Positions 11,402 through 22,192 of a DNA stretch of 64,000 bases are shown piece by piece. The notes beneath the pieces were generated by a model. It saw nothing but the letters and a program-made list of their open reading frames with translations. It was not told the origin of the DNA and ran no database searches. This DNA is from Eucommia ulmoides (lineage: Eukaryota > Streptophyta > Magnoliopsida > Garryales > Eucommiaceae), in the NCBI GenBank assembly GCA_016647705.1, contig CM028335.1:41082526-41146525 (forward strand). The letters are read 5' to 3'. Within the stretch, counting starts at the first letter, position 1, and each line of letters opens with the position of its first letter. Both the position numbers and the translations under genes were made by a program.

Positions 11402-11888
11402 GGGTAAATTGCCTTCTGTCCCCTTGTACTTCGATCTTGTTTCATTTTTTTTATGTCTACTTTAGAAACCCACAATTTACCTACTTCTACTTATTATAAA
11501 CTGGAAAAGTAACTTCTTTTTGTTTAGCTTAAGGTGAAATTAATTTTTCCATAAAAATTTTACATGAAATGGACAACGCAACCATTTATTTTGAATTTTG
11601 TTTATTTTGGATTTATTTAGAAAAAAGAAAAGAAAAATAAAAGTAGAGAGAGAAGGAGAGGTAGAGAGAGAAAATTTTCAGTTTTTATTTTTTATTTTTT
11701 TTTTACTTTTAAATATTAAACTTAAATTGAAAAAGTAATGGGTTATTAATTCATTATATATTTTTTGGAATAAAATGTGAGGTTTTCCCCTTCGTCAAGT
11801 ATAGAAGGGGGTGATGTGTAGGTTATTAAAGTAGATGGATTTAAATGAAACAATACCAAAGTACAAGGTGGTAAAAGGCAATTAACCC
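11402..11888. mobile_element. 487-bp TIR element (MITE)
   Basis: The left end GGGTAAATTGCCTTCTGTCC and the reverse complement of the right end, GGGTTAATTGCCTTTTACCA, continue into matched CCTTGTACTTYGRTMTTGTT blocks, giving TIRs of 40 bp or more. Flanking 9-mers TTTTTGTTA and TTGTTTTTA agree at seven of nine positions, which could be a worn 9-bp Mutator-type duplication. There is no coding capacity. It ends about 150 bp before the first galacturonokinase exon. Confidence 0.65.
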
Positions 11889-12040
11889 TTGTTTTTACAT
11901 TTGCATTTGACATCCTCAGTTATGAAACTGACAGATGTCATTCGCAATGTTGTTACAATTACTGGAATGCCAATATCGGTCACATAAAGTTGTGTGATGT
12001 AGTTATTAATTGGAATTGCTTAGCATTGGTGTTTCTGCAG

Positions 12041-12194
12041 AGTAGATGAGCTTCAGCTTCCAAGGGATACTGTCAAGTCAAATGGTAAGCTTGGAGCTAA
12101 TGATTTATCTGAATTGAAGGAAGAATGCAATTGGGGAAGTTATGCAAGAGGAGCAGTATATGCACTACAAACTAGAGGGCACCATCTAAAAACG
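12041..12194 (+). CDS. GALAK: Galacturonokinase, internal exon (first of three seen)
   Basis: Galacturonokinase phosphorylates D-galacturonic acid at C1 with ATP. This salvages pectin sugar toward UDP-galacturonate, and the enzyme is thought to be cytosolic. The exon follows GTTTCTGCAG and is followed by GTTAGA. It supplies the last base of an arginine codon and 51 whole codons, ending in phase 0. The peptide begins VDELQLPRDT and includes CNWGSYARGAVYALQTRG, which matches from memory the WGTYARGAVYALQ region of Arabidopsis GALAK, upstream of the GHMP ATP-binding loop. Roughly 80 N-terminal residues, including the sugar-binding part, should lie on earlier exons, which I could not find in the window. 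The following intron is 17.2 kb. The exon is intact, with no stop or shift. Confidence 0.9.
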
Positions 12195-12305
12195 GTTAGA
12201 TAATTTTCTTTGTTGTACCTTTAAGGATGTAAGAAGTTATTTTTTTGGATAGGTAGTAAGAAGTTATGACATATGATGAACTTGTAGCTAGTAGTTGTAC
12301 TGTTA

Positions 12306-12573
12306 TAGCATCTCCAACCACCTAACTTACTTTCTTATCTATATGAAACAAATCGATCAAAAGATATACTCCAACGGTTTAGCTAATAACCTAACTATTT
12401 TTGCAGACTGGTATTTCCTTTAGCTAAATCTATTGCTGAAATGAGGCCAGCTACTTTCACCCTAATTCAAATAATTCTATTTTTTAAAGAGCATGATTGG
12501 AGTACTAATTCCAATTCCAAATACCTGCGTAGCCGTTTTAAAATAATAATAATGAGTATGGTTGGAGATGCTA
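12306..12573. mobile_element. 268-bp MITE with TTA duplication
   Basis: The ends TAGCATCTCCAACCA and TGGTTGGAGATGCTA are near-perfect inverted repeats, flanked on both sides by TTA (12303-12305 and 12574-12576). The GCATCTCCAAC terminus and TTA duplication fit a PIF/Harbinger-derived MITE. It lies about 110 bp downstream of a GALAK splice donor. Confidence 0.8.
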
Positions 12574-13282
12574 TTAGCACTACATGTTTCTAAACTCAGT
12601 TGTATCTTGGACATGCAAACTCACAAAACTGGAAGGTGGGATGTTTTATGCTTTATTCTTTACATAGCCGGTCCCAAGTTCGAGTAAAGGAAGGGGGTTG
12701 CATTAGGTAGCTGACAACTAGCGTAAAACTTTGTCAAAACTCTTATGACTCTTCATTAGTGTTTACTCTCTAGAATCATGAATAATTGAACATGAATGAT
12801 TTAAACAAAACCTCTTTTGGTATCGCGCTTTGTTCCTAAACTAGGATACTTACAACCCCACTTACCTTGGCCATAGTTGTCAAAGTTATATATAGGTGCT
12901 GAGTGGATAAAGGCTCAACTCTTGTTCCTCGACTAGTGTCAAATCATTCTCTATAAAATACCTGCCTAGCCTTTTTAAAATAAAAATAATGAGTGTGGTT
13001 GGAGATGCTATTAACACTACATGTTTCTAAACTCACATGACATGCCAACTCACAAAACTGGAAGGTGGGATGGTTTATATAAAATACTCTTCATTAGTGT
13101 TCACTCTCTAGAATTACGAATAATTGAACATGAATGATTTAAACTAAACCTTTTTTGATATCGGGCCTTGTTCCTAAACTAGGATAATTACACCCCCACT
13201 TACCTTGGCCACAGTTGTCAAAAGGTATATCTAGGCTCTAAGTGCATAAAGGCTCAACTATTGTGCCTCTCCTAGTGTCAAA
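12519..13282. repeat. Tandem duplication including a MITE end
   Basis: Copy one (about 12519-12952) and copy two (about 12956-13282) share a long series of blocks: AAATACCTGC, GGTTGGAGATGCTATTA, ACTACATGTTTCTAAACTCA, CTGGAAGGTGGGATG, TTGAACATGAATGATTTAAA and TTCCTAAACTAGGATA. Both copies begin with the last part of the MITE at 12306-12573, so the duplication postdates that insertion. Copy one carries about 100 extra bases (12645-12750, with CCGGTCCCAAGTTCGAGTAA) that copy two lacks. Confidence 0.8.
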
Positions 13283-15243
13283 TGTAGGACAAAGATTCCA
13301 AGAAAATTATATTCTTTTGTATTTTATTCATTTTCTTGCTTAATTTTTCTTGTATCGTATTTTTGCATTTTAAGAGTTTTTAAGATGTAATTTGTCAAAT
13401 TAAAGTCCTTTAGATTGAGTAAGAAGTTAAAAGTCCTATTAGGTTACTGTTAGCCCCTAACAAAGCTAGAAGACCAATTGGCACGGGCTTGGTGCACTTT
13501 GCTACCGAACGTGGTGCAAGCGGCACGAACAAAGGTGTTGGCAACAAAGGCACCAACTTCGTGTATATCGCTAACCAAACATGGCGCACGCGATGCCAAA
13601 TAGGGGGCTGGCATGGAGTATGCAAGGAGGTTGGCCCAAGTTCAAGAGTAGACCAATGGTGGGCAGAGGGTTGACACAGTGTTGGCACGGTGGTGTAAAG
13701 TTGGGTTATCATGGCGCAAAATGTGAGCGCACGGCTAAATCGAGAAGTCAACTGTGGGTAGGGGCTCACTGTTGTCTCCATTATGCTTCTTCTGGCATTT
13801 TCATGTCAATTGCTGTCATATTAGTTATTTTGCTTAAAGTATTATAAGGGGGATGCCCCTTCCTCAAGACCCAAGGCAAGGCTGGACCTTATATGCGTTA
13901 AGGGGCGTTGGCACGACAAGGCGAGATGTATCCTAAGACGTAGGCATGTTGGAGAAATGTGGGTAAGGCATACCCAAGATTCTCGGCAAGGGTGAAAACG
14001 TGACGCAGTGAGTGTTGGCGAAATGGGACATCATAGGTCAATGCTAGCGGACATTGGGTGACGCCAAGGCAAGACACAAAGTAATCCTAGGCACACGGCT
14101 AGGATCAAGGCTCATAGGCAGCAGCATGCGGTGGCATGCGTGGGCACACAAGGATGTCGCTGGACGATGTGGGTGGACATCGAGCATTGCTAAAACAAGG
14201 GCGCGGTGATCCCAGGCGCAATGCTAGGATCGACATTCATGGAGACAACGTGAAGGCAAGCTTGAGCATAAGGCTAATGAAGAAGAACATGGACGCAAGA
14301 CACGTTCTGGCCATCTGGGCACAAGACACGTGTTGGCATGACGTAGAACAAGCAAAGACGCTGGGAGGGAGGTTTAGCTCGTGGTGAGTTGAAGTGACTG
14401 GAAGTTACCAAGCATGTGCAAGGAATGTGTGGACAGTTCTGGGCAATTGTAGATTGCTAAGTTTGACCAAACTGACAGGCTGTGGGTTGAACATGTATCA
14501 AACAGGTGTCAAATGTCTGCCTAAGCAGTTAGGGCTGTCAACTGCCATGGTTATCTATAAATAGTCATGTGTAGTCTGATTTTTGGGCAGTGGAAGTGTC
14601 CCTGCGAATTTCTAGATTGAAATTGTAAAAATGGTTCCTTGTTTCCTGAGTTATAAATACAAAGTTTGGTGTTGCCAGTAAACTGTGTTGTGACTGTGTG
14701 TGGGTGCATTTTACATACTGTTTTGGTTTGGTTCCGTTGCATTGTAGGAATGTAACATGGCTGACTAGTTGTAGCGACAACTAGGCTATCACTCGGTTAA
14801 AAATTCGGAGTTGATAAATTAACCTTGTGACAGTTACCATAATAGGTAGAGTTATTTTGTAAATACTTCTACATTATAGGTATTGGAATTGGTATTTTAC
14901 TAATTTTGTTTTCCTTGCAATACAAGACTAGGGTTAGATTACTACAAATAATCACGGCAGGGCCCTTGGCCTACTCAACTTACATTTAATTATTCAGGTT
15001 TGATTCAATTTCGGGTTCTTCCCCTTATATTGTGCATCCAAGGTTTCTATTGTATTTGCAAGAAAAATGTCTTCCATATTCTATTGTGTCGGTTGGTAGT
15101 TAGAGTTTTGTTGTATCCAGGTTTGATGGCTAACGTGCATAACGATGGCTCCCATTCCATTGGCGATGATCGTAGAAAGGAAGTCCTTACAAGGGATAAG
15201 GGCTAAGCTCTTAGAAGAACAACATGAAACACAACACGTAATG
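13283..15243. other. Unassigned, GC-richer repeat-like DNA, possibly an LTR
   Basis: From about 13450 to 14500 the sequence is richer in G and C, full of GGCACG and GGCAAG type motifs, and unlike its surroundings. A TATAAATAG box near 14560 and a TGTAGGAC start near 13285 would suit a long gypsy LTR. I cannot find a partner LTR, a clear primer site or any pol domain, so the assignment is weak. Short open frames here show no recognisable protein. Confidence 0.35.
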
Positions 15244-15343
15244 CAACAACTATCGGCGAAAATTGCTACTTTAATGTTTTGACCAAACCCGTGGAGATGA
15301 TAGGGTTTGCATTCATATGCACGTCTTCATTTGTTAAGATTGT
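15244..15343. repeat. Direct repeat, left copy
   Basis: About 100 bp starting AACAACTATCGGCGAAAATT matches 16225-16322 (AACAACTACAGGCGAAAATT). Both continue through TTGACCAAAC, TTGGAGATGA or GTGGAGATGA, TTTGCATTCAT and CATTTGT. The pair brackets the GC-rich fold-back element at 15354-16190. Confidence 0.75.
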
Positions 15344-15353
15344 AGTTATTAAG

Positions 15354-16190
15354 GGTTCTAAGTGCGCCAAAACGCAAAAGTCTGCTGGAGCCTAGGCACA
15401 AGGTGTAAGGCGAGGCACTAGCTTGAGCAAAGTTAGGCGCTCAACATAAAAAAATATAGAATAATTTACAGTATTGTTATATTGCAAATCTACACTCAAG
15501 AAGTGAAACTATAAGCTAAATTTCAATTGTTAAAAATAAAACACACTTGCGTGTGAGCCAATAAATCAGAAGAAACAACTAATAAAATTTCCAAATAAAT
15601 TTAAGCATCCAAGCACTCCTTTCCAAAATCCAATGAAAGCTTTTAAACATCAATTAGATAATTTACAATAAAATAATAATTGATCACCAGACACCAATTG
15701 TATCATGATTCCTAAAATTTCTAGAAACAACAATAACATAAAAAAGGGAAATTGAAAATCTACCAAGAATGTAATTTTTTATAAAAAAAAACAAAAGAAA
15801 TAGAAAAAACAGGACAAGGGAAGCAGTGTTTGTTGCTGCAGAAAAAAAAAAGATGTAAATAACAGCTAAGGGTAAGCCGTGCAATAGAACATAAGAGAAG
15901 AGAAGAAGAAGACAAGAAGAAGACGAGCAAAAGACTAGAGGAGAAGAAGAAGAAGAAGAATAGAGAAGAAGCGCAACCGCATAAGAAGAAGAAAAAGGAC
16001 ATACTTGGACAAGGGTTTCATTCAATCGCGCAACATATTTAGGCCAAAAAAGGGCTTTCGCAGAAGGCGTGCCTTACGCCTAAGCTCCATAGGCACGTGC
16101 TTTTGGCAGGCTGTACGCCCCTAGGTGAGGCGCTGGAGCCATACCTTGTGCCCAGGCGCGGGCCCAGGCTCGCTTTTAACAACTATGGTT
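15354..16190. mobile_element. Fold-back repeat element with GC-rich ends
   Basis: The left end (15355-15440) contains GTGCGCCAAAACGC and GGCACAAGGTGTAAGGCGAG. The right end (16040-16180) contains GTGCCTTACGCC, GAGGCGCTGGAGCC and TTGTGCCCAGGCGC. The two are partly complementary, so the ends can pair, and the middle is AT-rich with a purine tract near 15890-15990. This resembles widespread plant non-autonomous elements with GCGCC-rich ends. I cannot place it in a superfamily. Open frames on the minus strand here come from the low-complexity AGAAGA tract. Confidence 0.45.
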
Positions 16191-16224
16191 AAGGTTTTAG
16201 GTATTATGATAATTTACCATATGT

Positions 16225-16322
16225 AACAACTACAGGCGAAAATTGGTAGGTTACTGTTTCTTGACCAAACTTTTGGAGATGACGGGCTTTGCATTCATGT
16301 ACACGTTATCATTTGTCAAGAT
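16225..16322. repeat. Direct repeat, right copy
   Basis: This is the partner of 15244-15343. It diverges by scattered substitutions, which suggests the duplication is old or that two independent copies of a repeat lie nearby. Confidence 0.75.
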
Positions 16323-16329
16323 AATTTAG

Positions 16330-17030
16330 CGAAATTCAACATGATTCTTTTTTGGAAAATTTTTATGATTGAATATTAAAAATTGAAGATTTTTTAATGC
16401 ATGCATATTCTTGAAAAAAGAAGAAGAGTGGATGTATGTGTTGTACAAGTTTAAAGGTCCAACACTATTGTGGCCCAAATACTTTCCTAATAGGGAGAGT
16501 GAATTCGGCAGGGAAAATAATTCAATTAAATCAAATGTGTAAATCACACATGAGAGGATACAATGGAAGCAATATATCACATAATAAAAAATAAAGCGAA
16601 GGGATAGAGTGACGAGGCGATTTAATGTGGTTTGGAAAGAACACTTTTCCTACATTTACTCTTGAAAGCTCTGGTTGAGAATTCAATCCACAATATCACC
16701 AATCTCTTTAGGGATGGAGTCCAAACCTTTACATCGATACCTGAGAAAAGGCTTCTCACGATTTCCTCATAAGTCAAGGGAAACAAACTTCACTGTAATC
16801 CTCACTTTTTGAGTAAACAACACTTCCTAAAAAAATGCAATAGATTTCGCTCTTGAAAAAATGAATCACTCAAATTGTAATCAAATAACTATAGCACGAC
16901 TTCAAAATCGAATATTAAAGACCCATTAGTGTTATAGAATGTGTATATAATTACTCTGTAAAAGAATTGTTATGAGATTGAAATTATAGAGTATTCTTGA
17001 AGGATTTATTGAAATTATGAAGTGTTCTTG
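16330..17030. other. Unassigned LTR-like interval
   Basis: No gene is visible. The segment near 16590-16680 with GATTTAATGTGGTTTGG resembles a motif common in plant copia LTR and leader regions (GATTTAACGTGGTTCGG). I found no second copy in the window, so this stays a suggestion. Confidence 0.3.
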
Positions 17031-17157
17031 AAGGATTTTTTTAGTGAAAACTCACTCCATGACTTTTGATCCCGTTGATTCCGTTTCATTATTTGAGCCT
17101 CCTATTGCCATAAAGATTTCTGATGATGAGTTAATCAGTTCCTTCAGTTTAAGGGAA

Positions 17158-17950
17158 TGATTAGAATCAACAAGCACGATCAAATGATCGGCTACATGTT
17201 CCAGTTGGGCCTATTAGTAGGACAAGATTCAAAAAAATCAAAGAAGTATTTAATGGGCTAATTCAAAAGATTTGGGCTGAGTCTAACATATTGAAGCCCA
17301 AATTAGACCCAGATGACGATTAGGACCTAGTCCACCTCATCAAGGCGAGCGAATGGGCTTAAAGCGTGAACCTTAATGGGCCTAGGATGAGACCCAATTT
17401 TAACTTATTTATTTAATTAATTAGTCTTTTAATTTTATTTTAGGTTATTTATTGACTGATTTGTAAGGCATTAATGCCAATTAGTCCTTTCATTTTTAGA
17501 CTAGGAACAAGGTTTCCTTGATGCTCTAGGATTCTATTGTTGACTAGGGTTTCCTATTCCTTTGTGACTGCCTATTTAAGAGGCAATATAGGGTGCAAAT
17601 TTCACACATTACTTTTTATTAATATAATTGTGAGAGTTTTCTTTTAAGTTTTTCGGAGAATTTTTTATGAACTTATCAAGAATTTCTTGTGGCATTCAAG
17701 CTCTATACTTTCGGTTCGTGATTCACTTATAATCATTGGATCTAGGTTTATTACTCAATACCTTTGTTCGCGTTTCATTCATAAACGATTGGGTCAAGGT
17801 AATCTATCCAACTTTCTGTATTTTAGAGTTCTATCAATATTCTGTATTTTTGTGTTTTTCCTTTTCGTTTATAAATATGAATTTAGATTGATCCTAGCAA
17901 AGAAACCCTAAATTGGTTTTAGGTTTCACTAATTCTTGATAAGGTTCGCA
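17158..17950 (+). repeat. Solo LTR of the gypsy family found at 58764-62899
   Basis: The sequence runs from TGATTAGAATCAACAAGCAC to CTTGATAAGGTTCGCA and aligns throughout with the two LTRs of the gypsy element at the window's end. Shared blocks are GTTGGGCCTATTA, TTAATGGGC, TTATTAGTCTTTTAATTTTA or its variants, GCGTTTCATTCATAAACG and AAACCCTAAATTGGTTT. No internal region is attached on either side, so it is a solo LTR. Left and right 5-mers (GGGAA, TCACA) do not match. It sits inside copia C, between its gag end and protease. Confidence 0.8.
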
Positions 17951-19015
17951 TCACATCATAACAAACCTTCTTTTCGATTTCACCTCAGTAAGGTACTTCT
18001 ACAGTATAGCTTTCATTTGAACCATCTTATCTTAGTCCATGGGTTATAGACTTTGCTGTTGCTAACCGCATGTCAGGTAATCCTTCGTGGCATCTTGTTA
18101 TTGTTACTGATGTTTCCCGATCTTGATCAGTGTTGTGGGCATTGTGCAACCCTCATCCTCTTTATCTTTATTGTCCATGTTGTATATTATATTATTTTCA
18201 TTTAATTTGATATTAGTTAGTAAACTCACTAAATACCTTTATTATTCTGTTTACTTTTCTTGATTATATTCTTTTTCAGGATTTGAGGATGTTGAAGCCC
18301 TTTGGAGTCAGGTGTGCGGGAAAGGGACTTCACTATTTTCGATGATCGAGTAGATATTCCAGTTGCCCTTCCTAGTGCCTGTCCAACAGCCATGGTCGAC
18401 CATCTCTCACCAAACTCAAGTTAGTTGTTTGTAGCCTGGGTCTTTTGTTATCCCTAGATTGTCTATTAGGATTTTATTATTTTGTTATATTTGTAGATGA
18501 TTTTTCAAGGTTACTTATATTTATTTAATGAAAGATTGTTTTGAGTTATCTTCTTATTTTGGTTCCCTGAAACTCAATTCAATGTGCCTATTTATGCTTG
18601 GGAGTGATAATGCTTGAGAGCATTTTTTCTCACCCATATACCTTTTTCATGACATATTCGGGTATTGTCCGCCAGTCATCTCGTGCTCACGCGTCACACC
18701 AAAATGGTGTTGCTCATAAAAATCACCCCCTTGAGGTCTCTCGCACTTTGTTGTTTGAAATAAATGTTCCCAAATACTTGCGAATGATGCAGTTTTTTTG
18801 CTACTTGATTAATAGAATGTTGCCTTCTACCCTGAATGAAAAGGTTCCACATTTCGTTCTTTCCCTCGCTCTTACTCTTTTGGCTTACCTCTACGTATTT
18901 TCAGTTGTGCTTACTTTGTTTATCAATATATTCTTAGTTGGGACAAATTAGACCTTTGTGCCCTGAAATGTATCTTCCTTTGTCAGACTCGCACTCAAAA
19001 GGGGTGTCACTATGT
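17951..19015 (+). pseudogene. Copia C protease and integrase remnant
   Basis: The protease region reads PWVIDFAVANRMSG near 18040-18080, in place of the usual W-x-I-D-S-G-A motif, so the catalytic serine and glycine context is lost. The integrase follows in broken frames, including HQNGVAHKNHPLEVSRTLLF near 18690-18760 where the normal motif is QNGVAERKNRHLLEVARTLLF. Stops and frameshifts are frequent. The remnant ends near 19015 at the LGYSRTQKG-like block. Confidence 0.65.
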
Positions 19016-19019
19016 AATA

Positions 19020-19555
19020 TAGGAAAAAAAAGGGAGTCTAGCTTTTTAACCGTAAACAACTTATAAAAGCCTAAGCAAGCACATTGGCCGCACACTCCAA
19101 GTAGAATTTGGCCGAACCTTTTCTGTTCCCAATTACTCTTTTGGTTTTGATTTTTACTACCATAGAAAATCCTAATCGAGCCTACAGTAGTTTTACTGAT
19201 TTACAATTAGATTTTTTGATAATTAGTAGATATTGTTTAGAAGGAGTTTTTCGTGTGGATTCTATTAGAGGCAAGACACTTGTGTCGCTTTTCGAAAATT
19301 TATACTCTTTTGAGGATCATGCTTGGAGGATTTTGCGAAGGATAAGAATATGTAACATCGATGGACAATCTGATAGGTGTTGAAGTAAGCTACAAGAGGT
19401 ATTAATCTAACCAACTAAATTATTTTTATTGTTTCATACTAGCACAAATTGATTGAGGCCTAGGAAATTAATTATGAAAAGAAAAATTATTAAATTTTAA
19501 ATTCCGCTATGTTAACATATGCTTAGTTTCATTTATTTTCTCACCTTGGTTGAAA
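19020..19555. other. Unassigned block inside copia C
   Basis: Between the integrase remnant and the reverse transcriptase start lies about 535 bp that matches no part of the related copia elements at 3337 and 19659. It starts with GGAAAAAAAAGGGAGTC and includes a 91-codon open frame at 19108-19383 with no recognised similarity. It may be a separate insertion. I see no clear terminal repeats or target duplication. Confidence 0.4.
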
Positions 19556-19658
19556 GGCCTGAAATGGGGGAGGAGTTGCTTGCCTTAACCATAATGGTAT
19601 TTTGGGATCATGTCACTCTTCCACCTAGCAAAACAATGGTTGGATATAAATTGGTGTA

Positions 19659-19798
19659 TGTTAAAGGGTATTTATATATTTCTTGTATTACTTAGGGTTT
19701 CCTGTACGGTTTAGGATTTGTTGTATGGTTTCCTAATTTTTATTATAAATAGAGGGAGAGATTAACACAATTATTAAACTTCTTTTCTCTCTTTAACA
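19659..19798 (+). repeat. 5' LTR of copia B2
   Basis: This 140-bp LTR runs TGTTAAAGGG to TTTAACA and contains TTATTATAAATAGAGGGAGAG, a likely promoter TATA element. It is shorter than the 3' LTR because 18 bp around the GTCTCATTGTTTCC segment are missing. Confidence 0.9.
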
Positions 19799-20382
19799 TG
19801 GTATCGAGAGCAGGTTATAGGATACTAATCCTGTAGTTCTGTTCAAACCATTATTTAAATTTTTTTTCCTCTCTCATTTCCTTCGTTCGAGCCAAAAAAA
19901 AAGAAAAAAGAAAACCAGTTCGAAACCCTAGCCCATATATCCCAGTCGCCGCCGCCCCCACCTCTCCCAGTCACCGCAACCCTAGCACGACGTTCGCCGG
20001 CCATCCTCGGTGTCTCGCCGGCCGTCGCTTGACAAGATTTGCGACTCCCAACCATCGTTTCGCAGATCTGATTCGCCGCAACCTCTGTCCAACCTCGCCG
20101 ACCATCACCGGCGCTTCACCGAGGTTCTCCGACACTTACCGGACCTTCGCCAAGCATCGATTGCTTTGACTTAAGACTCAGGGCCTTCGCCGTAGCTGCT
20201 TTCATCCAGATCCGACGGTGACACAAGGGTTCTTGTTCGTGAGAATGGCCCATCTATTCGTGAGAATTGTTTTTTTCATTTAAGCCCTACAGTTGTCGGT
20301 TTGTTTCCCTTGTGTAAGTTGTTGTATTGGCGGGTTCTAATCTAAACAGTTACACCTCAACCGTTAACAACCCGCAAGTTAA

Positions 20383-20640
20383 ATGAGACTAATTACTTAC
20401 AATGGTCCAAAGTTGTACAAATTGTTGTTACCGATCAAGGGAAACGAGGTGGCCGACGAAGCTGTTGTAATGAATTTCGAGATGGCTGATGTCGTGGTCA
20501 ACATCGTCAATGCTCATTTTGTGGCAAAGAAAATCATACCCAAGATACTTGTTGGTACAAAGTTGGTCGTTCTCCTAAGTATATTCATGTGGCAACTTCT
20601 AATCAAGTTGAACCTGTTTTAGCATCCAACTCTTCAACTC
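20383..20640 (+). pseudogene. Copia B2 gag remnant with zinc knuckle
   Basis: Most of gag is unrecognisable, but a CCHC zinc knuckle is intact at 20511-20552: CSFCGKENHTQDTC, with spacing C-x2-C-x4-H-x4-C, followed by WYKVGRSPKYIHVAT. This knuckle binds the element's RNA during particle assembly. The upstream part has lost its frame, and the usual N-terminal gag body between the leader (19799-20380) and the knuckle is shrunken. Confidence 0.75.
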
Positions 20641-21935
20641 CCAAGGCAATTTTTGATGACGAGTATATTCAGTTCCTCTAGTTTAGGGCGTCCAAGCAGA
20701 CATCTACCCTCATTACTTCGCTAGCTCAACAGGGTAACCCTACTGCATGTTTTTCTTTTCATCCTTCCACTTCTATACCTTGGATCATAGACTCCACTGT
20801 CACCGATCACATGTTAGGTTCCTCTTCTTTATTTACGCATATTCAGTCATCTCCCTCATTGTCCTTTGTTACTGTTGCTGATGGTTCCACCGTCCGTGTT
20901 CGTGGTATTGGTATTGTGGAACTTTCACCCTCTTTTTCTTTATCCTCTGTCTTGTATGTTCCCTCTTTTGCTTTTAATTTGATATCAGTTAGTAAGCTTA
21001 CTCAACAACTTCATTGTTCCGTTTGCTTTTTCCTAATTCTGTAACCATCCAGGATTTGAAAACACAGAAGACGATTGGCGTAGGGTGTGAGAAACATTGC
21101 CTTTATCACTTCGATAATCACGATGAGACACCTGTTATCCCGCCCACTGCCTATCCTGCCGTTGCATCTGCCCACCAAATTCATTGTCGCCTAGGTCATC
21201 CCTGTCTTGACAGTCTAAAGGTACTTGTTCCTAGTTTACGTCATTTGTCCTTCTTAGATTGTGAGTCTTGTTGGTTGGGAAAACATCATCGTACTTCATT
21301 CACTTTCCTGGCTTAGTTTTGAGCATCGAGTCCTTTTAGTTTAGTTCATTCAAACGTTTGGGGTCCTTCTTGTATTGCCTCTTTTCGTTATTTTGTCACG
21401 TTTGTCGATGACTTCTCTAGGGTTACATAGCTCTATTTAATGAAAGATCGTTTTGAATTGTTTTCCATTTTCTCTGCCTTTTGTGCTTAAATTAAAACTC
21501 AATTTAATGTGCCCATGCGTATACTTCGTAGTGATAATGCTTGAGAATATTTTTCTCAATCCTTTACTTCTTTCATGTCACAGTCTGCTATACTGCATCA
21601 GTCTTGTCCTCACACACTACAGCAAAATGGAGTCGCTGAGCGTAAGAATCGACATCTCCTAGAAGTGGCTCAAACTCTGATGTTTTAGATGAATGTTCCT
21701 AAACACTTCTGGGCAGATGCAGTTCTTACAGCTTACTTCTTGATCAATAGAATGTCATCTTCTACCCTGAATGACAAAGTTCCTCATTCTATTCTTTTTC
21801 CTCGATCACCCGGGTTTGCTTTACCTCCCTGTATCTTTGGATGTGTCTGTTTTGTCCACCAGCTGACTCCCGGTAAGGATAAGTTAGATCCTCGTGCCAT
21901 AAAATGTGTCTTCTTTGGTTATTCTCGCACATAAA
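20641..21935 (+). pseudogene. Copia B2 protease and integrase remnant
   Basis: The protease motif reads WIIDSTVTDHML near 20780-20815, so the D-S-G-A active site has become D-S-T-V. The GAG-pre-integrase zinc region is good (HQIHCRLGH, CESCWLGKHH, 21170-21290). The integrase core shows VTFVDDFSRVT and RSDNA followed by a stop, then GVAERKNRHLLEVAQTLMF interrupted by a stop and MNVPKHFWADAVLTAYFLIN. Several stops and at least two frameshifts make it non-functional. Confidence 0.8.
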
Positions 21936-22192
21936 AGGGTTATCGGTGTTATAGTCCTTCTCTACGTCACTCTTTCATTTGTGCATATGTCACCTTCTTT
22001 GAGTTCATTTCTTACTTTATTGTCCCATCCCCTCGGGATGATGTGGATATCACCCTTCCTTTACCAAGCCTCCCAGACCCGACACCATCTCCTTCTACTC
22101 TAGAACTTTTCCTGCCTAGTCGTTGTTCACCACCTTTGCAGGTATACTCTCGTCGCCAGAAGGCAGCTTCCGCCATCTAGCCCATCGTCTCT

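Noticed and set aside
1-12040. An upstream GALAK exon encoding the G-A-H-I-D-H-Q sugar-binding region
   Set aside because: I searched by eye for that peptide and for V-S-A-M-T-I-N-K-G and saw neither, so no earlier exon is called. A translated search would be decisive.
13410-14387. Frames of 80-120 codons in the GC-richer block
   Set aside because: Overlapping frames on both strands, no recognisable protein motif and repeat-like composition. I list the block as unassigned.
15684-16025. Minus-strand frames rich in serine and phenylalanine
   Set aside because: They arise from the AGAAGA purine tract inside a fold-back element. There is no domain, and the two frames overlap each other.
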